A DNA stretch of 64,000 nt from DATCYX01 sp963714425 (GCA_963714425.1 CAVQOI010000005.1:98534-162533), one strand, 5' to 3'; counted from the stretch's first letter, positions 8,096 through 17,511 are shown. Numbers and translations: made by a program. The notes: generated by a model not told the origin, from the sequence alone.

Positions 8096-10105
8096 TTATC
8101 TTAATTCAACGATTAGGTTTCCATAGAGATCGACCTGACTGCTTGTTGCCTCTGATAGCAGGATCGTAGTGTCTTTCCGCACTACAACCGCAGGTCCCTC
8201 CAGCCTATTCCGTGGTAGAAGCATCTCTCCGCGATAGAAGGGTACTCTTTGGGGCTCGCTGGAGAGGTTGACGGGCCTGGTATCTATGAGTGCAGCAGAA
8301 GCTTCCTCCCCGGATTCAGGCATAGGAAGGAGGTCTGGCGGGAGTACCTTTCCCGTTGCGCGAACCCGCAGGTTTACTAGCTCCAAGGGAGCCTCGGGTA
8401 GAGCATATCCGTATTCCGAATGATGTTCTTTATGGAATGCTTCCTGATAGTCAATATCGTACGGGATGATTAACTCATACGATTGCCCACGGTAGCGCAT
8501 GTCCAGAAAACACTCCAATTGGATGTCTTTGTCGGAGACTCCTTCAGCCTTCAATTCCGCACGACCACGCAGAAGCATTGGGGCGAAACCATCTTGGATT
8601 TGTCCTGCGCGGATTTCACCAGAAAGCATAACGGTTTTTGAATAATCTTTGATGATATCAGCAACGAGCATACCAAGAGCTGAAAGTACCGATGCTTGCG
8701 CCGGGATAATTAAATGACTGATCCCCAGTTGCCTGCCCAACTCACAGGCGTGAAGTCCGCCTGCTCCACCAAATGAAAGTAGAGCGAAATCGCGTGGGTC
8801 GTGACCACGCTCGACGGTAATCACACGCAAGGCGCGTTCCATGTGAGTGTTAGCTACTTCAATAATCCCCAGGGCAGCTTGAGTGATGCTAATCCCCAAA
8901 CTCGCTGCCAGGTTCTGAATTGCAGCTCGCGCACGTGATGTATCTAGCGGGATCTTGCCATCCAGAAAAAATTCCGGAGCCAGACGGCCCAGGACTAGGT
9001 TAGCATCTGTGACCGTAGGTAAGCTGCTGTTACCGTAACAAGCTGGGCCCGGAAAAGCACCGGCGCTTTGTGGGCCAACTCGCAACGCTCCGCCGGGGTC
9101 AATTTGAGCGATTGAACCCCCGCCTGCGCCGATCGTGTGGATGTTCAGTACGGGAACACACACTGGATGATCACCAATGCTGGCTTCGGTGGTTACCTCC
9201 ATTTTTCCTGACATGAGGGAAACATCCGTGGAGGTCCCTCCCATATCAAAAGTAATCAACCGATTTGAAATGCGATTATTTTTGGTTACGCGGGATATGA
9301 AATCGGAACCGATCACTCCACCTGCTGGACCAGATAAAATGCACTTAACTCCATAAGCCCGTGCTTCCTGTGGGCTGATTGCTCCGCCGTTCGATTGCAT
9401 CACGCGTAACGCTGGCTTAGATGGGTAGTCGCTCAGACCATCCTCCAAACTCGAAAGATAGCGATCGATTACAGGCGATACGTAGGCGTTGACCACCGTC
9501 GTGCTCGTTCGTTCATATTCTCGATATTCTGGGAGGACATCGCTGGAAAGCGAGACCGAATATCCTGCCCGATTTAACTGTTCACCGATCAGCTGCTCGT
9601 GGGCTGGGAAAAGAAAGGAGAACAGCAAGCAAACCGCAATTGATTCGGGTTTGAATGCTGACAACTCACTGGTTATTCTTTCAACTTCTTCGGAGCTCAA
9701 TCCCTTTTCGACCAATCCCTGATAGTTGACTCGCTCGCTAACTTCAAGCCGCCTATCGGCGGGAACTAAAGGTTTTGGATGGCTAAACAGCAAATCGTAT
9801 AGGCTTGAACGGTTCTGCCTTCCGATCTGCAGCACATCTCGAAATCCCTTCGTGGTTACCAGGGCTGTGCGTGCCCCCTTGCGCTCTATGAGAGCATTGG
9901 TGGCGACAGTGGACCCATGGACTATCTCAATCGATTTGTGTTGGTTGAGGTCAATAATGCTCGCAAGCCCTTGAAAGACCGCCTGTGCAGGATTGTCCGG
10001 TGTCGAAGGAAGCTTAAATGTCTCGATTTGGTGAGAATCCTGGCGAAACACGACAAAGTCCGTAAAAGTACCTCCGATATCTATGCCGATACGCAAATTA
10101 CTCAT
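8096..10105 (-). CDS. hyuA: Hydantoinase A / N-methylhydantoinase alpha-type subunit (HyuA)
   Basis: ATP-binding partner of HyuB in an ATP-dependent ring-opening amidase complex. The actin-like phosphate-binding motif is GIDIGGTFTDFV at the N-terminus, a second ATP motif is TFDMGGTSTDVS, and SFGGAGGLHACEL occurs near residue 470. The Hydant_A_N and Hydantoinase_A domains are both complete. The frame is open to 10168, but ATG 10105 starts directly before NLRIGIDIGG as in relatives, giving 669 residues. No good ribosome site is visible for any start. It is the first gene of the hyuAB pair, with flavoprotein and aminomethyltransferase genes further upstream on the same strand. Confidence 0.9.
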   Translation of the reverse strand: MSNLRIGIDIGGTFTDFVVFRQDSHQIETFKLPSTPDNPAQAVFQGLASIIDLNQHKSIEIVHGSTVATNALIERKGARTALVTTKGFRDVLQIGRQNRSSLYDLLFSHPKPLVPADRRLEVSERVNYQGLVEKGLSSEEVERITSELSAFKPESIAVCLLFSFLFPAHEQLIGEQLNRAGYSVSLSSDVLPEYREYERTSTTVVNAYVSPVIDRYLSSLEDGLSDYPSKPALRVMQSNGGAISPQEARAYGVKCILSGPAGGVIGSDFISRVTKNNRISNRLITFDMGGTSTDVSLMSGKMEVTTEASIGDHPVCVPVLNIHTIGAGGGSIAQIDPGGALRVGPQSAGAFPGPACYGNSSLPTVTDANLVLGRLAPEFFLDGKIPLDTSRARAAIQNLAASLGISITQAALGIIEVANTHMERALRVITVERGHDPRDFALLSFGGAGGLHACELGRQLGISHLIIPAQASVLSALGMLVADIIKDYSKTVMLSGEIRAGQIQDGFAPMLLRGRAELKAEGVSDKDIQLECFLDMRYRGQSYELIIPYDIDYQEAFHKEHHSEYGYALPEAPLELVNLRVRATGKVLPPDLLPMPESGEEASAALIDTRPVNLSSEPQRVPFYRGEMLLPRNRLEGPAVVVRKDTTILLSEATSSQVDLYGNLIVELR

Positions 10106-10227
10106 AGGTTGTCTGAGTATAGGGTATGGACGGGGAAAGTGCAAGTGTACTAGAAGGCCTGGGCACAACTAAAACAGAACACTAGTTCTAATCCTTCGCA
10201 CTCGTCGTAATTGATATAATCTCGTTC

Positions 10228-10407
10228 TTGGGCAATCATCCAATCAATCTGGCACTGCAATTTATTTTAGAGCTCATTGCACTTTTCAGTATGGGCTATT
10301 GGGCTTGGAGCCAGCATACTGGGGTGGGGAGGTTGTTGTTGGTGCTTGGATTGCCTGCTAGCCAGGTTGCTCAGACACTAATCCCGTTACCAGTTAGATT
10401 TTCTTAA
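10228..10407 (+). pseudogene. Truncated YrdB/DUF2568-like membrane protein remnant
   Basis: A 59-codon plus-strand frame from TTG 10228 to TAA 10407. It encodes NPINLALQFILELIALFSMG-like text followed by YWAW and GRLLLVLGLP, which resembles the first half of the DUF2568 (YrdB) family: an amphipathic start, FLLELxALxALGYWG, then a second helix. Full members have about 110-120 residues; here the similarity stops after LGLP and the frame runs into the end of the convergent flavoprotein gene. A TATAAT hexamer (10215-10220) lies seven bases upstream, so the promoter may survive. The family call is from memory and the piece is short. Confidence 0.5.
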
Positions 10408-11995
10408 CGATGCAAGCACCTGGCGAGCCGCATTGTACCCTGGAGCGCCTGTCACGCCACCTCCGGGGTGCGCACCGGCACCACAAAGGAATAATCCTGG
10501 GATGAGTGTGTGCGATCCTCGTGACCCTGCTACTGGTCGCATGAAGAGCATCTGATCCAGTCCCATCTGCCCATGGTAGATGCTGCCCTCGCTTAATGCG
10601 TATTCCCTCTCATAATCCAAGGGAGTGATGACTTGGGTGTGAGTGATCGTGCTGGCTATTCCCGGTGAATACTCTGAGAGTATGCGAACGACGAGATCCT
10701 CGAGCTTGCCCCGTTGTTCATCCCAACTTGCACTTGATAGATGATAAGGTGCGTAACGCACATCTACGCTGAGGATGTGTGATCCTGGTGGCGCTAATGA
10801 ATTATCGCTCAATGTAGGCATCACCAGATCTAACACAGGTCGAGAAGGAAATGAGCCATATTTTGCGTTATCGTATGCACGCTCCAATTCATCCAGGTCC
10901 TGGCATAAGAGGATGTGCCCCTGCAAGTGGTTTGTATCCAGGCGACTATCCTTAAAATCTGGCACACTATTTATTACCATGTTGATGCGCGCGGTGCTAC
11001 CACGGAATTTGATATTTTTGACTTCGCGTACAAACCGCAAGGGAAGGTTTTCTGCACCAATTAATCTGAAAAATGTCCCTCGGGGATCAGTACTTGAAAG
11101 AATATAGGGACACGAAATCCGTTCCCCATTCGCTAATTCCACTCCTGAAGCGTTCCCATCTGTGAGTGTGATGGATGTTACCTGGCATGCAGTAACAATC
11201 TCAGCCCCAAATTGTCGAGCTACAGACGCCAGAGCATCTGACAGCGCTCCTGTTCCACCACGCACAAACCGGCAGGTACGAATGCCTGAATCTCCCGCTC
11301 CTATCGCTTGATAGATGAGCTGAAAAGCTGTCCCGGAGGCGCGTGGTCCAAGGAACGTCCCCATTACACCAGCGTAGCCTAGCAATCCTTTGAGTCCTGG
11401 GGTTTCGAACCATTCATCTAAGAAATCAGCCGCAGACATTGGCAGGACTCGCAGCAGCTGGCGTAAATCCTGGCTCCCCAAGCGTTTCGCTCGTAAGGCT
11501 GACGGCAACCAGGTCATGATTTCGCTCAGCGAAAGATTCGGGAGTGCAGGTGGCGTGAGGGTCAGTATCGACTTCAGCACTTGTGCTAATCGGGACACAA
11601 GACGCTGGAAGCGCGGATATGCATCGGCATCACGCTGGGAGAGCCTTGAAATCTCTTGACAGGTTGTTTCAATATCACGCCACATCACAAGCCCTAGGCC
11701 GCCCGGTTGAGGCTGATAAATTGATGCAGCGGGATCAATAAAAAGCGCCCCGGTTGCTTGCAGATTTAAATCATCCAGGATACGCGGCAGGAACAATCCA
11801 GCATCATTCGAGCCGGTGTTGAACTTTATACCCGGGATCAGCTCCTCTGTGGCGGCGGCACCGCCGATTACAGCGCGCCGCTCCAAGACGATGACTTTAA
11901 GTCCCGCCTTTGCCAGGTAGGCAGCAGCCACAAGACCATTGTGACCACCTCCGATCACGACCGCATCGTAATTTTTTGCTCTCCAAAGAGCTCAT
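10387..11995 (-). CDS. FAD-dependent oxidoreductase, PYROXD2/phytoene-desaturase-like (apparent frameshift at the N-terminus)
   Basis: Flavoprotein of the CrtI/amine-oxidase fold, similar to the next gene. The dinucleotide motif IGGGHNGLVAAAYLAKAGLKV and ERRAVIGGAA are complete, and the C-terminal FAD motif CGAGAHPGGGVTGAPGYNAAR is present. The continuous frame starts only at a GTG inside the first strand (11958). An ATG at 11995 forms ATGA with the upstream stop, and deleting one A from the A6 run at 11972-11977 joins it in frame as MSSLESKNYDAVVIGGGHNG. One extra base is therefore likely. Substrate unknown; placement beside a GcvT-like gene suggests an amine or N-methyl substrate rather than a carotenoid. 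Confidence 0.85.
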
Positions 11996-13593
11996 GACTT
12001 CAAATCCTTCACGATAGTGCGTGCTGCCAGCCGTCCCGGGGCGCCTGTAATTCCTCCACCTGGATGCGTGCTAGAACCGCATTGGTAGTAGTGTTGCACG
12101 GGTGTCTGGTAGCCTGCGTAGCCTGGAGCCGGGCGCAGGAAGAAAAGCTGGGACAGGCTGAGCTCACCTTGAAAGATATTTCCCTGAGTAAGTCCTGTGG
12201 ATCGCTCAATATCAAGGGGAGTCAATACTTGACGATGAAGTATGATGTCCTTTAGGTTGGGGAAATATTCCGATAAAGTATTCACGACAGTATCCCCGAA
12301 CGCTTCTCGCTTACGGTCCCATTCTCCCTCCTTGAGAGAATACGGCGCATACTGGACAAAACAGGACATGACATGCTTGCCTGGTGGTGCCATCCCAGGG
12401 TCAATCATTGATGGCAGGATGATGTCTATATAAGGTTTGCTGGAGTAATCGCCATATTTCGCTTCGTCGTAAGCACGTTCAATGTAGTCCACGCTCGGGC
12501 TGATTGAGATTGCCCCTCGCAATATAGTTTCCCTTTCGTCTGTGGGGAATGAGAGGCGTGGGAGGGTGTCTAGTGCTAAATTCACTTTTCCAGACGAACC
12601 ACGGTAGACATATTTTCGCACCGCAGCGACAAGGTCTTCCGGTAGGTCGGATGGATCGACCATCTTTAGAAATGTCAGGTTTGGGTCGAGACTGGATACA
12701 ACGGCGCGCGAAAATATTTCTTCGCCGTCTTCGAGAATAACACCCCTGGCTCGGTGGTTGTGGACGTTTACACGCAAGACTGGAGCACCGGTCCTGATCT
12801 CAACCCCGAAGGACCTGGCGGCGTTGGCAATAGCATTGGCGATTCCGCCCGTACCTCCTCGTGAAAACCCCCAAGAACGGAATACGCTGTCGATCTCCCC
12901 CATGTAATGATGCAATAGGACATACGCTGTACCGGGTGAGCGGGGTCCGAGAAATGTGCCGATGATCCCACTGGCAGAGAGCGTGCCCAATAAGGGCTCC
13001 GACTCAAACCAACGCTCAAGAAAATCCGCCGAGCTCATCGTCATCAGGCGCACTAAAGTGTGTAGCTGTTCTTCGGGTAGGTTGAGAAAATGGCGCGCCA
13101 GGCGTAGTAGTCCACTCAAGTCTGAAGGGTGCAGGCTGGTGGGATCAGGCGGAGCAATTCCCAGGATATACTTGACCGCTTTAGCCATGAAATACATGGC
13201 ATGGGAATAATCTTCATACGCATCAGCGTCTCTCGGAGAAAAGCGAGCAATATTCCGCATCGTGCGAAAGTGATCAGCATCGCGGTAGAGATGGTCCCCT
13301 CCGGGTAGGGGAGTAAGGGTTGATTCCAAAGGCAGGATTGTCAAACCATGCTTCGGCAGATCAAGCTCCCGAATCACTTCTGGTCTTAGCAAGCTCACTA
13401 CATAGGAGAATACTGAATATTTGAACCCAGGGTAGACCTCCTCTGTAACAGTGGCTCCACCGATCAGCTCGCGTCGCTCCAATACGAGTACCTTCAAGCC
13501 GGCTTTTGCCAGGTAAGCCGCATTTACCAGCCCATTATGACCCGCTCCGATGACGATGACGTCATAGTGTGAAGTGCGATCGGGAGTCCGCAT
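11992..13593 (-). CDS. FAD-dependent oxidoreductase, PYROXD2/phytoene-desaturase-like
   Basis: 533-residue flavoprotein. The N-terminal motif is VIVIGAGHNGLVNAAYLAKAG followed by ERRELIGGATVTEE; the C-terminus has CGSSTHPGGGITGAPGRLAAR. It is a diverged paralogue of the following gene, with the same length and motifs, so the pair probably arose by duplication or forms a heteromer. Relatives are usually annotated as phytoene dehydrogenase-like or PYROXD2, but no other carotenoid genes (crtB, crtE cluster) are here. It starts three bases after the GcvT-like gene's stop and overlaps the second flavoprotein by four bases, so all are one operon. Confidence 0.88.
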   Translation of the reverse strand: MRTPDRTSHYDVIVIGAGHNGLVNAAYLAKAGLKVLVLERRELIGGATVTEEVYPGFKYSVFSYVVSLLRPEVIRELDLPKHGLTILPLESTLTPLPGGDHLYRDADHFRTMRNIARFSPRDADAYEDYSHAMYFMAKAVKYILGIAPPDPTSLHPSDLSGLLRLARHFLNLPEEQLHTLVRLMTMSSADFLERWFESEPLLGTLSASGIIGTFLGPRSPGTAYVLLHHYMGEIDSVFRSWGFSRGGTGGIANAIANAARSFGVEIRTGAPVLRVNVHNHRARGVILEDGEEIFSRAVVSSLDPNLTFLKMVDPSDLPEDLVAAVRKYVYRGSSGKVNLALDTLPRLSFPTDERETILRGAISISPSVDYIERAYDEAKYGDYSSKPYIDIILPSMIDPGMAPPGKHVMSCFVQYAPYSLKEGEWDRKREAFGDTVVNTLSEYFPNLKDIILHRQVLTPLDIERSTGLTQGNIFQGELSLSQLFFLRPAPGYAGYQTPVQHYYQCGSSTHPGGGITGAPGRLAARTIVKDLKS

Positions 13594-13596
13594 GCC

Positions 13597-14787
13597 TCAG
13601 GCACGTTTCCTTGCGGGATTGAAGAATTGTGGCTTGGTGATCACCGCGTTGGCTGTATGGCGTACATACTCGACGGTGATCTCGATTTGCACGGTGTCTC
13701 CGAGAGTGGCAGCGGGGGAGACCAGGCTCGCCAGAGCGATATATTTCTTCAGTATCGGCGAAAACACATGGGATGTGGCTTGACCAACATGCCTGCCGTT
13801 CCGGTATACGGGCAGGGCGGTGCGGGAGGCGCGACCTGCAACCAGGGGTGGTAGGTCAGCCGCCGCAAACAGCGTCTCTAGCGATCCCCAATCGATTTCC
13901 AGGCCAACGAACTGCCACTTCGGGCCACGATGTTGCTCCTCCAGCAAGGCATCTCGACCGAGAAAAGGTCCTTTGCTGAAATCCACCGTCCACTCCAGGC
14001 CTAACTCAAATGGTGAAGACTTTTGTTCGGGGATGTGGGCTTTGCGAGATGAAATATAATCCACCTCGATCAGCAATAACCCGGCTTCAATGCGGGCAAT
14101 ATCCAGGGCAACCATGCCTGCCGGCAGCAGGCCGTAGTCTTTTCCGACAAGTGTGATCATATCCCAAACTTCTCCAGCATGTTCGGAGGCAATCCACACT
14201 TCATAGCCAAGATCTCCGGTATAACCTGTGCGTGAGACACTCACGGGGATCTTCCCCAGAGTCGCTTCAGTCACCCGAAAGTATGGCAGGTTGTCAAGGT
14301 CAATTTGTGTGAGGACGCGCTTAAGGATCTCGCGTGAGTTAGGTCCTTGTATTGCCAGCGCTGTTAATTGAGTGGAAAGGTCGGCGATTTCGACCTCCAT
14401 GCCAATGGCGCAATCCTGAAACCAGGCTGTATTGGGGTCAGCAGCAGTGACCCGGTATGTGTCTTCGCTCAAGCGGGCTACCGTCCCGTCATCAATGACC
14501 TTGCCATCATCGTCACACCAGGGTGTATACATTACTCGACCGATCGCACAGCGTGAAATATCTCGGGTCATGATCCGGTTGAGCAAGCGGGTAGCATGCC
14601 TGCCACTGATCAGGTATTTGTACAGCGGCGAGACGTCAATCATTCCTGCCGCATTTCGTATAGCATAATACTCAGAGTCATGCGTAGCCTGGTAGAGTGC
14701 GGCAGCCAGGTATCCGGACCACCCTCGCCATTCCTGGGTGTGGTTGAGGGGCGCCGTTCTGGAGTGAAAAGGAGAGGGGATCGGCAT
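13597..14787 (-). CDS. GcvT-family aminomethyltransferase / folate-dependent demethylase
   Basis: Tetrahydrofolate-binding enzyme related to GcvT, dimethylglycine/sarcosine dehydrogenase C-termini and DMSP demethylase. The start MPIPSPFHSRTAPLNH matches the conserved opening of this subgroup, so ATG 14787 is used although the frame continues to 14895; length 396. GMIDVSPLYKY and SRTGYTGDLGYE are family motifs, the latter lining the folate pocket. It is the first gene of an operon with two flavoproteins, and hyuA/hyuB follow further downstream. An oxidase producing an iminium or formaldehyde equivalent paired with a folate acceptor is the usual logic. The gcvH, gcvP and gcvL genes are absent, so it is not the glycine cleavage T protein. 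Confidence 0.85.
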   Translation of the reverse strand: MPIPSPFHSRTAPLNHTQEWRGWSGYLAAALYQATHDSEYYAIRNAAGMIDVSPLYKYLISGRHATRLLNRIMTRDISRCAIGRVMYTPWCDDDGKVIDDGTVARLSEDTYRVTAADPNTAWFQDCAIGMEVEIADLSTQLTALAIQGPNSREILKRVLTQIDLDNLPYFRVTEATLGKIPVSVSRTGYTGDLGYEVWIASEHAGEVWDMITLVGKDYGLLPAGMVALDIARIEAGLLLIEVDYISSRKAHIPEQKSSPFELGLEWTVDFSKGPFLGRDALLEEQHRGPKWQFVGLEIDWGSLETLFAAADLPPLVAGRASRTALPVYRNGRHVGQATSHVFSPILKKYIALASLVSPAATLGDTVQIEITVEYVRHTANAVITKPQFFNPARKRA

Positions 14788-14910
14788 CGAGTAGGGGGGT
14801 AATTTGGATAAAGATAGTGGTGGATATGCACGTACAATTTTATTCGAATTCACCCACAAGTCCAGGTTTGAATTGGCACTGCTATGGATTGTCACACATA
14901 ACGATATACC

Positions 14911-14939
14911 TTGACAGGAAGGGAGGTAGGTGATATCCT
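14911..14939 (+). promoter_or_regulatory. Sigma70-type promoter of the recombinase gene
   Basis: TTGACA (14911-14916), 17-base spacer, TATCCT (14934-14939). The predicted leader of about 60 bases is very AT-rich and holds several short inverted repeats (for example CTTACGATAAG). Confidence 0.65.
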
Positions 14940-15007
14940 TTTTTTATCATTATGCTTACGATAAGTATTATTATCAATAACATGATTATTCGAAGGAAAT
15001 ATGCCCA

Positions 15008-16000
15008 ATGTCCTCTCCATCTCGCACCACAATCGCCCAGGCTGCGAAAGATTACATCAGCAGCGTGAATTTAGCGCGTAGCGCCAATACAGCCCGCACC
15101 TACGGCAACGCATTGCGCTCTTTTCTCGATACTTTGGATGATAATCACCTTATGCCAGATAATACATCCACAATGAAGCTTCCTGAAGAAGCAATTGCTT
15201 GGTTCGCCCTGGCATTAAAGGAATTCTCTCCAGCAACTGAACGACTGTATCTCACCGCAGTGGCCAGCTTTTACGAGTTCCTGGCAGCGGAAAACCTAGC
15301 TTCCCCCAACCTGCCCCGAGTGCGCATGCTTATCCGCCAACGTGCCCGGCGTCCTGGTCAGCGCTTGCCGCAATTTCCGCAATACGACATAGATAATGTA
15401 TTAGAATATGCAATTAATATTGCCGATTTTACTTATGAAGATGATGCCAGCAGATTACGAGGCTTGCGCGACCGCGCATTTTTACTAACCCTGGCTGACA
15501 CTGGCTTGCGCGTCCACGAAGCGTGCGCACTTCGCCGGGGCGATGTAGATTGGAACGAAGGTCGTGCAGTCATCATCGGTAAAGGTGACCGCCAGGCGGT
15601 TGTACGCTTCTCCAGGCGTGCTATCCTGGCTATCAAGGATTATCTAAATGCTCGCGGGCACCTGGATGGCGCTTCAGGACGCCCACTGGGTTCCCTAGCC
15701 TTATTCGCTCGCCACGACCGTGGTGCAGGTAAGAAGGTTAAGCCGATAACAACAGCTACTGGGCGGAACATCGTATCCCAACGTGTGCGTGAAGCATTGG
15801 GAGAGAAAGCTACAGGCACAATAACCCCCCACTCTTTCAGGCACTACTTTGTAACAATTGTATTGAAAGGCTCAGGCAACTTGAAACTGGCTCAGGAGCT
15901 CGCCCGGCACAAAAGTATCGCAGTCACGCAACGCTATGCTCATCTTTCAGATGACGAGTTGGATCGAGGCTATTGGGAGATCTTCGAAGATCAGAAATAA
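15008..16000 (+). CDS. Tyrosine recombinase, XerC/XerD-like
   Basis: 330-residue site-specific recombinase. It has an N-terminal SAM-like core-binding domain (about 1-110) and a catalytic domain with the full set: Arg in DTGLRVHEACALRRGDV, His-x-x-Arg in TPHSFRHYF, His in ELARHKSIAVTQ, and the nucleophile Tyr in RYAHLSDDEL. The lysine of the beta-hairpin lies in IIGKGDRQAVV. ATG 15008 follows a GAAGGAA site about nine bases away. No neighbouring integrase-type attachment repeats or phage genes are seen, so it may be the host dimer-resolution enzyme or a solitary recombinase; a dif-like site was not found in the flanks. Confidence 0.9.
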   Translation: MSSPSRTTIAQAAKDYISSVNLARSANTARTYGNALRSFLDTLDDNHLMPDNTSTMKLPEEAIAWFALALKEFSPATERLYLTAVASFYEFLAAENLASPNLPRVRMLIRQRARRPGQRLPQFPQYDIDNVLEYAINIADFTYEDDASRLRGLRDRAFLLTLADTGLRVHEACALRRGDVDWNEGRAVIIGKGDRQAVVRFSRRAILAIKDYLNARGHLDGASGRPLGSLALFARHDRGAGKKVKPITTATGRNIVSQRVREALGEKATGTITPHSFRHYFVTIVLKGSGNLKLAQELARHKSIAVTQRYAHLSDDELDRGYWEIFEDQK

Positions 16001-16058
16001 CAACATTTGAGAAATATTATCAGACGATTAATCTTCAAAATTATAAAAAACTCCCCGT

Positions 16059-16064
16059 TATAAT
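16059..16064 (+). promoter_or_regulatory. -10 hexamer placed for a leaderless transcript
   Basis: A perfect TATAAT ends six bases before the GTG start of the CAP-LysM gene at 16071. With the usual -10 to +1 distance the transcript would begin at or within a base of the GTG. There is no Shine-Dalgarno sequence. No clear -35 is seen. Confidence 0.55.
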
Positions 16065-16070
16065 ACCTTT

Positions 16071-17495
16071 GTGCATATATCCAAATTAGTTCGATTGGTA
16101 CTGATCCTTATGCTTGTTTTCGGGATACATAGCAGCCCAACTATTGGGTATGCTGCCAACGAGTCATCTGCCCTGGAACAATCTTCGCAAGTAACTGCTT
16201 TTGACCTAATCATCGCCATGAATACGTTGCGCATGTCCTATGGACTGCCTGCGCTTGTGGAAGACCCAATAATCAATGCAGTTGCACAATCCACCGCCCA
16301 AACGATGGCAGCCAACCAGATGTCCTGGCACATAGGTGACGTCCGTGGCAGGCTGGCTGCAGCTGGGTACGGGGGAGGATCAACAGTATGGGCAACCGAG
16401 AATTTTGCTGTTGGAAACCACTCTATTGATGAAATTATGCTCGTCTGGTCTGACTCAGAGCATATGAGACCGGCTGTCACACCAGCTTACTGCAATGTCG
16501 GCGCGGGTGTAGCAACATCTTCAAACGGGAGAACCTACTATGTCCTGCAAGCTGCGTACGTCGCTGGGAAGTCTTGTGGTGAATATAAATCTGTTGGTGG
16601 AACGACGAACCAACCCGGTGGAAGCACTGGAATCTCCCAGGTGATCATCCCGGTAAAAATTGCCAAACCAGACTCCGATGGCAGGGTTTTCCATGTGGTC
16701 GAAGCCGGTCAATCTTTTTGGTCAATTGCCATAGCTTATAAAATCACCATTCGAGACCTGGAAACCTGGAACAACCTCTCGCGCGAATCCAGGCTATTGA
16801 TCGGGCAGCGCCTGTTCATCCCTGGCAGCGATACGAAAGGCTACGCTACGCCTACGCCTGTCGGTATGGTTCTGACAAGCACACCAGACTCAGACGGAAA
16901 AATCGTTCACAACGTTCAGCCTTATCAAACCCTCACCACGATCTCACAGGCATATGGGACCAAAATCGATACAATTCTGGCGTATAACGGGATTCAAATC
17001 GATTGGCCTTTGCAAATAGGCCAATCGTTGCTCATCCAGCCTGCCTCGGCAACCGCAACTCCTACCCCCCCACCACTGTCTCCCATAGAAATGCTCACCC
17101 CAGAGAGCGATGGCAATTATTACCATACTGTCCAGGGAGGGGAAACGCTCATGTGGATTGCCAATCAATATGAGGTGAGCCTGAACGAGCTGATGGCGTG
17201 GAATGGACTGAATTCGTCGGCCATCATTTATCCTGAGCAGAGGCTGCTACTACAAGTGACGCCGCCTGCTAGCAAGACGCCTACGCCATCTGCAACACCT
17301 ACGCTGACAGCCACCTCTCCCCCAAACGTTTCTACCCATACCGTAACAGCATCCCCTGTCGACGCTATTCCAACACCCATTGAAATATCATCTCCACAAG
17401 CTGGAGATAGCACCTATGTTTGGGGTGTAATCATCGGTTTGGCCTCATTGGGAGGAGTACTGCTCGCGATCTCTACCTTGAGAAAACGGATGTAA
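16071..17495 (+). CDS. Secreted CAP (SCP-like) domain protein with three LysM repeats and C-terminal anchor
   Basis: 474 residues. An N-terminal signal peptide (VRLVLILMLVFGI... to about residue 28) is followed by a CAP/SCP domain (about 45-165: AMNTLRMSYGLPALVED, TENFA, HMRPAVTPAYCNVGAG). Three LysM units follow, near 205-255 (VEAGQSFWSIA), 280-325 (VQPYQTLTTIS) and 350-395 (VQGGETLMWIA). They are separated by Thr/Pro linkers, and a terminal helix with a basic tail (TLRKRM) anchors the protein. LysM binds peptidoglycan-type glycans, so this is an envelope protein. Bacterial CAP proteins have uncertain activity. The start is GTG with no Shine-Dalgarno and a TATAAT just upstream. Confidence 0.88.
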   Translation: MHISKLVRLVLILMLVFGIHSSPTIGYAANESSALEQSSQVTAFDLIIAMNTLRMSYGLPALVEDPIINAVAQSTAQTMAANQMSWHIGDVRGRLAAAGYGGGSTVWATENFAVGNHSIDEIMLVWSDSEHMRPAVTPAYCNVGAGVATSSNGRTYYVLQAAYVAGKSCGEYKSVGGTTNQPGGSTGISQVIIPVKIAKPDSDGRVFHVVEAGQSFWSIAIAYKITIRDLETWNNLSRESRLLIGQRLFIPGSDTKGYATPTPVGMVLTSTPDSDGKIVHNVQPYQTLTTISQAYGTKIDTILAYNGIQIDWPLQIGQSLLIQPASATATPTPPPLSPIEMLTPESDGNYYHTVQGGETLMWIANQYEVSLNELMAWNGLNSSAIIYPEQRLLLQVTPPASKTPTPSATPTLTATSPPNVSTHTVTASPVDAIPTPIEISSPQAGDSTYVWGVIIGLASLGGVLLAISTLRKRM

Positions 17496-17511
17496 AGGCA
17501 AACACACATGC

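Noticed and set aside
10387..13593. Carotenoid biosynthesis by the two phytoene-desaturase-like proteins
   Set aside because: No phytoene synthase, cyclase or other carotenoid gene is near; the context is GcvT-like plus hydantoinase. Motifs fit the broader PYROXD2-like group.
13597..14787. Glycine cleavage T protein
   Set aside because: No gcvH/gcvP nearby and the N-terminus matches the stand-alone GcvT-like demethylase group.
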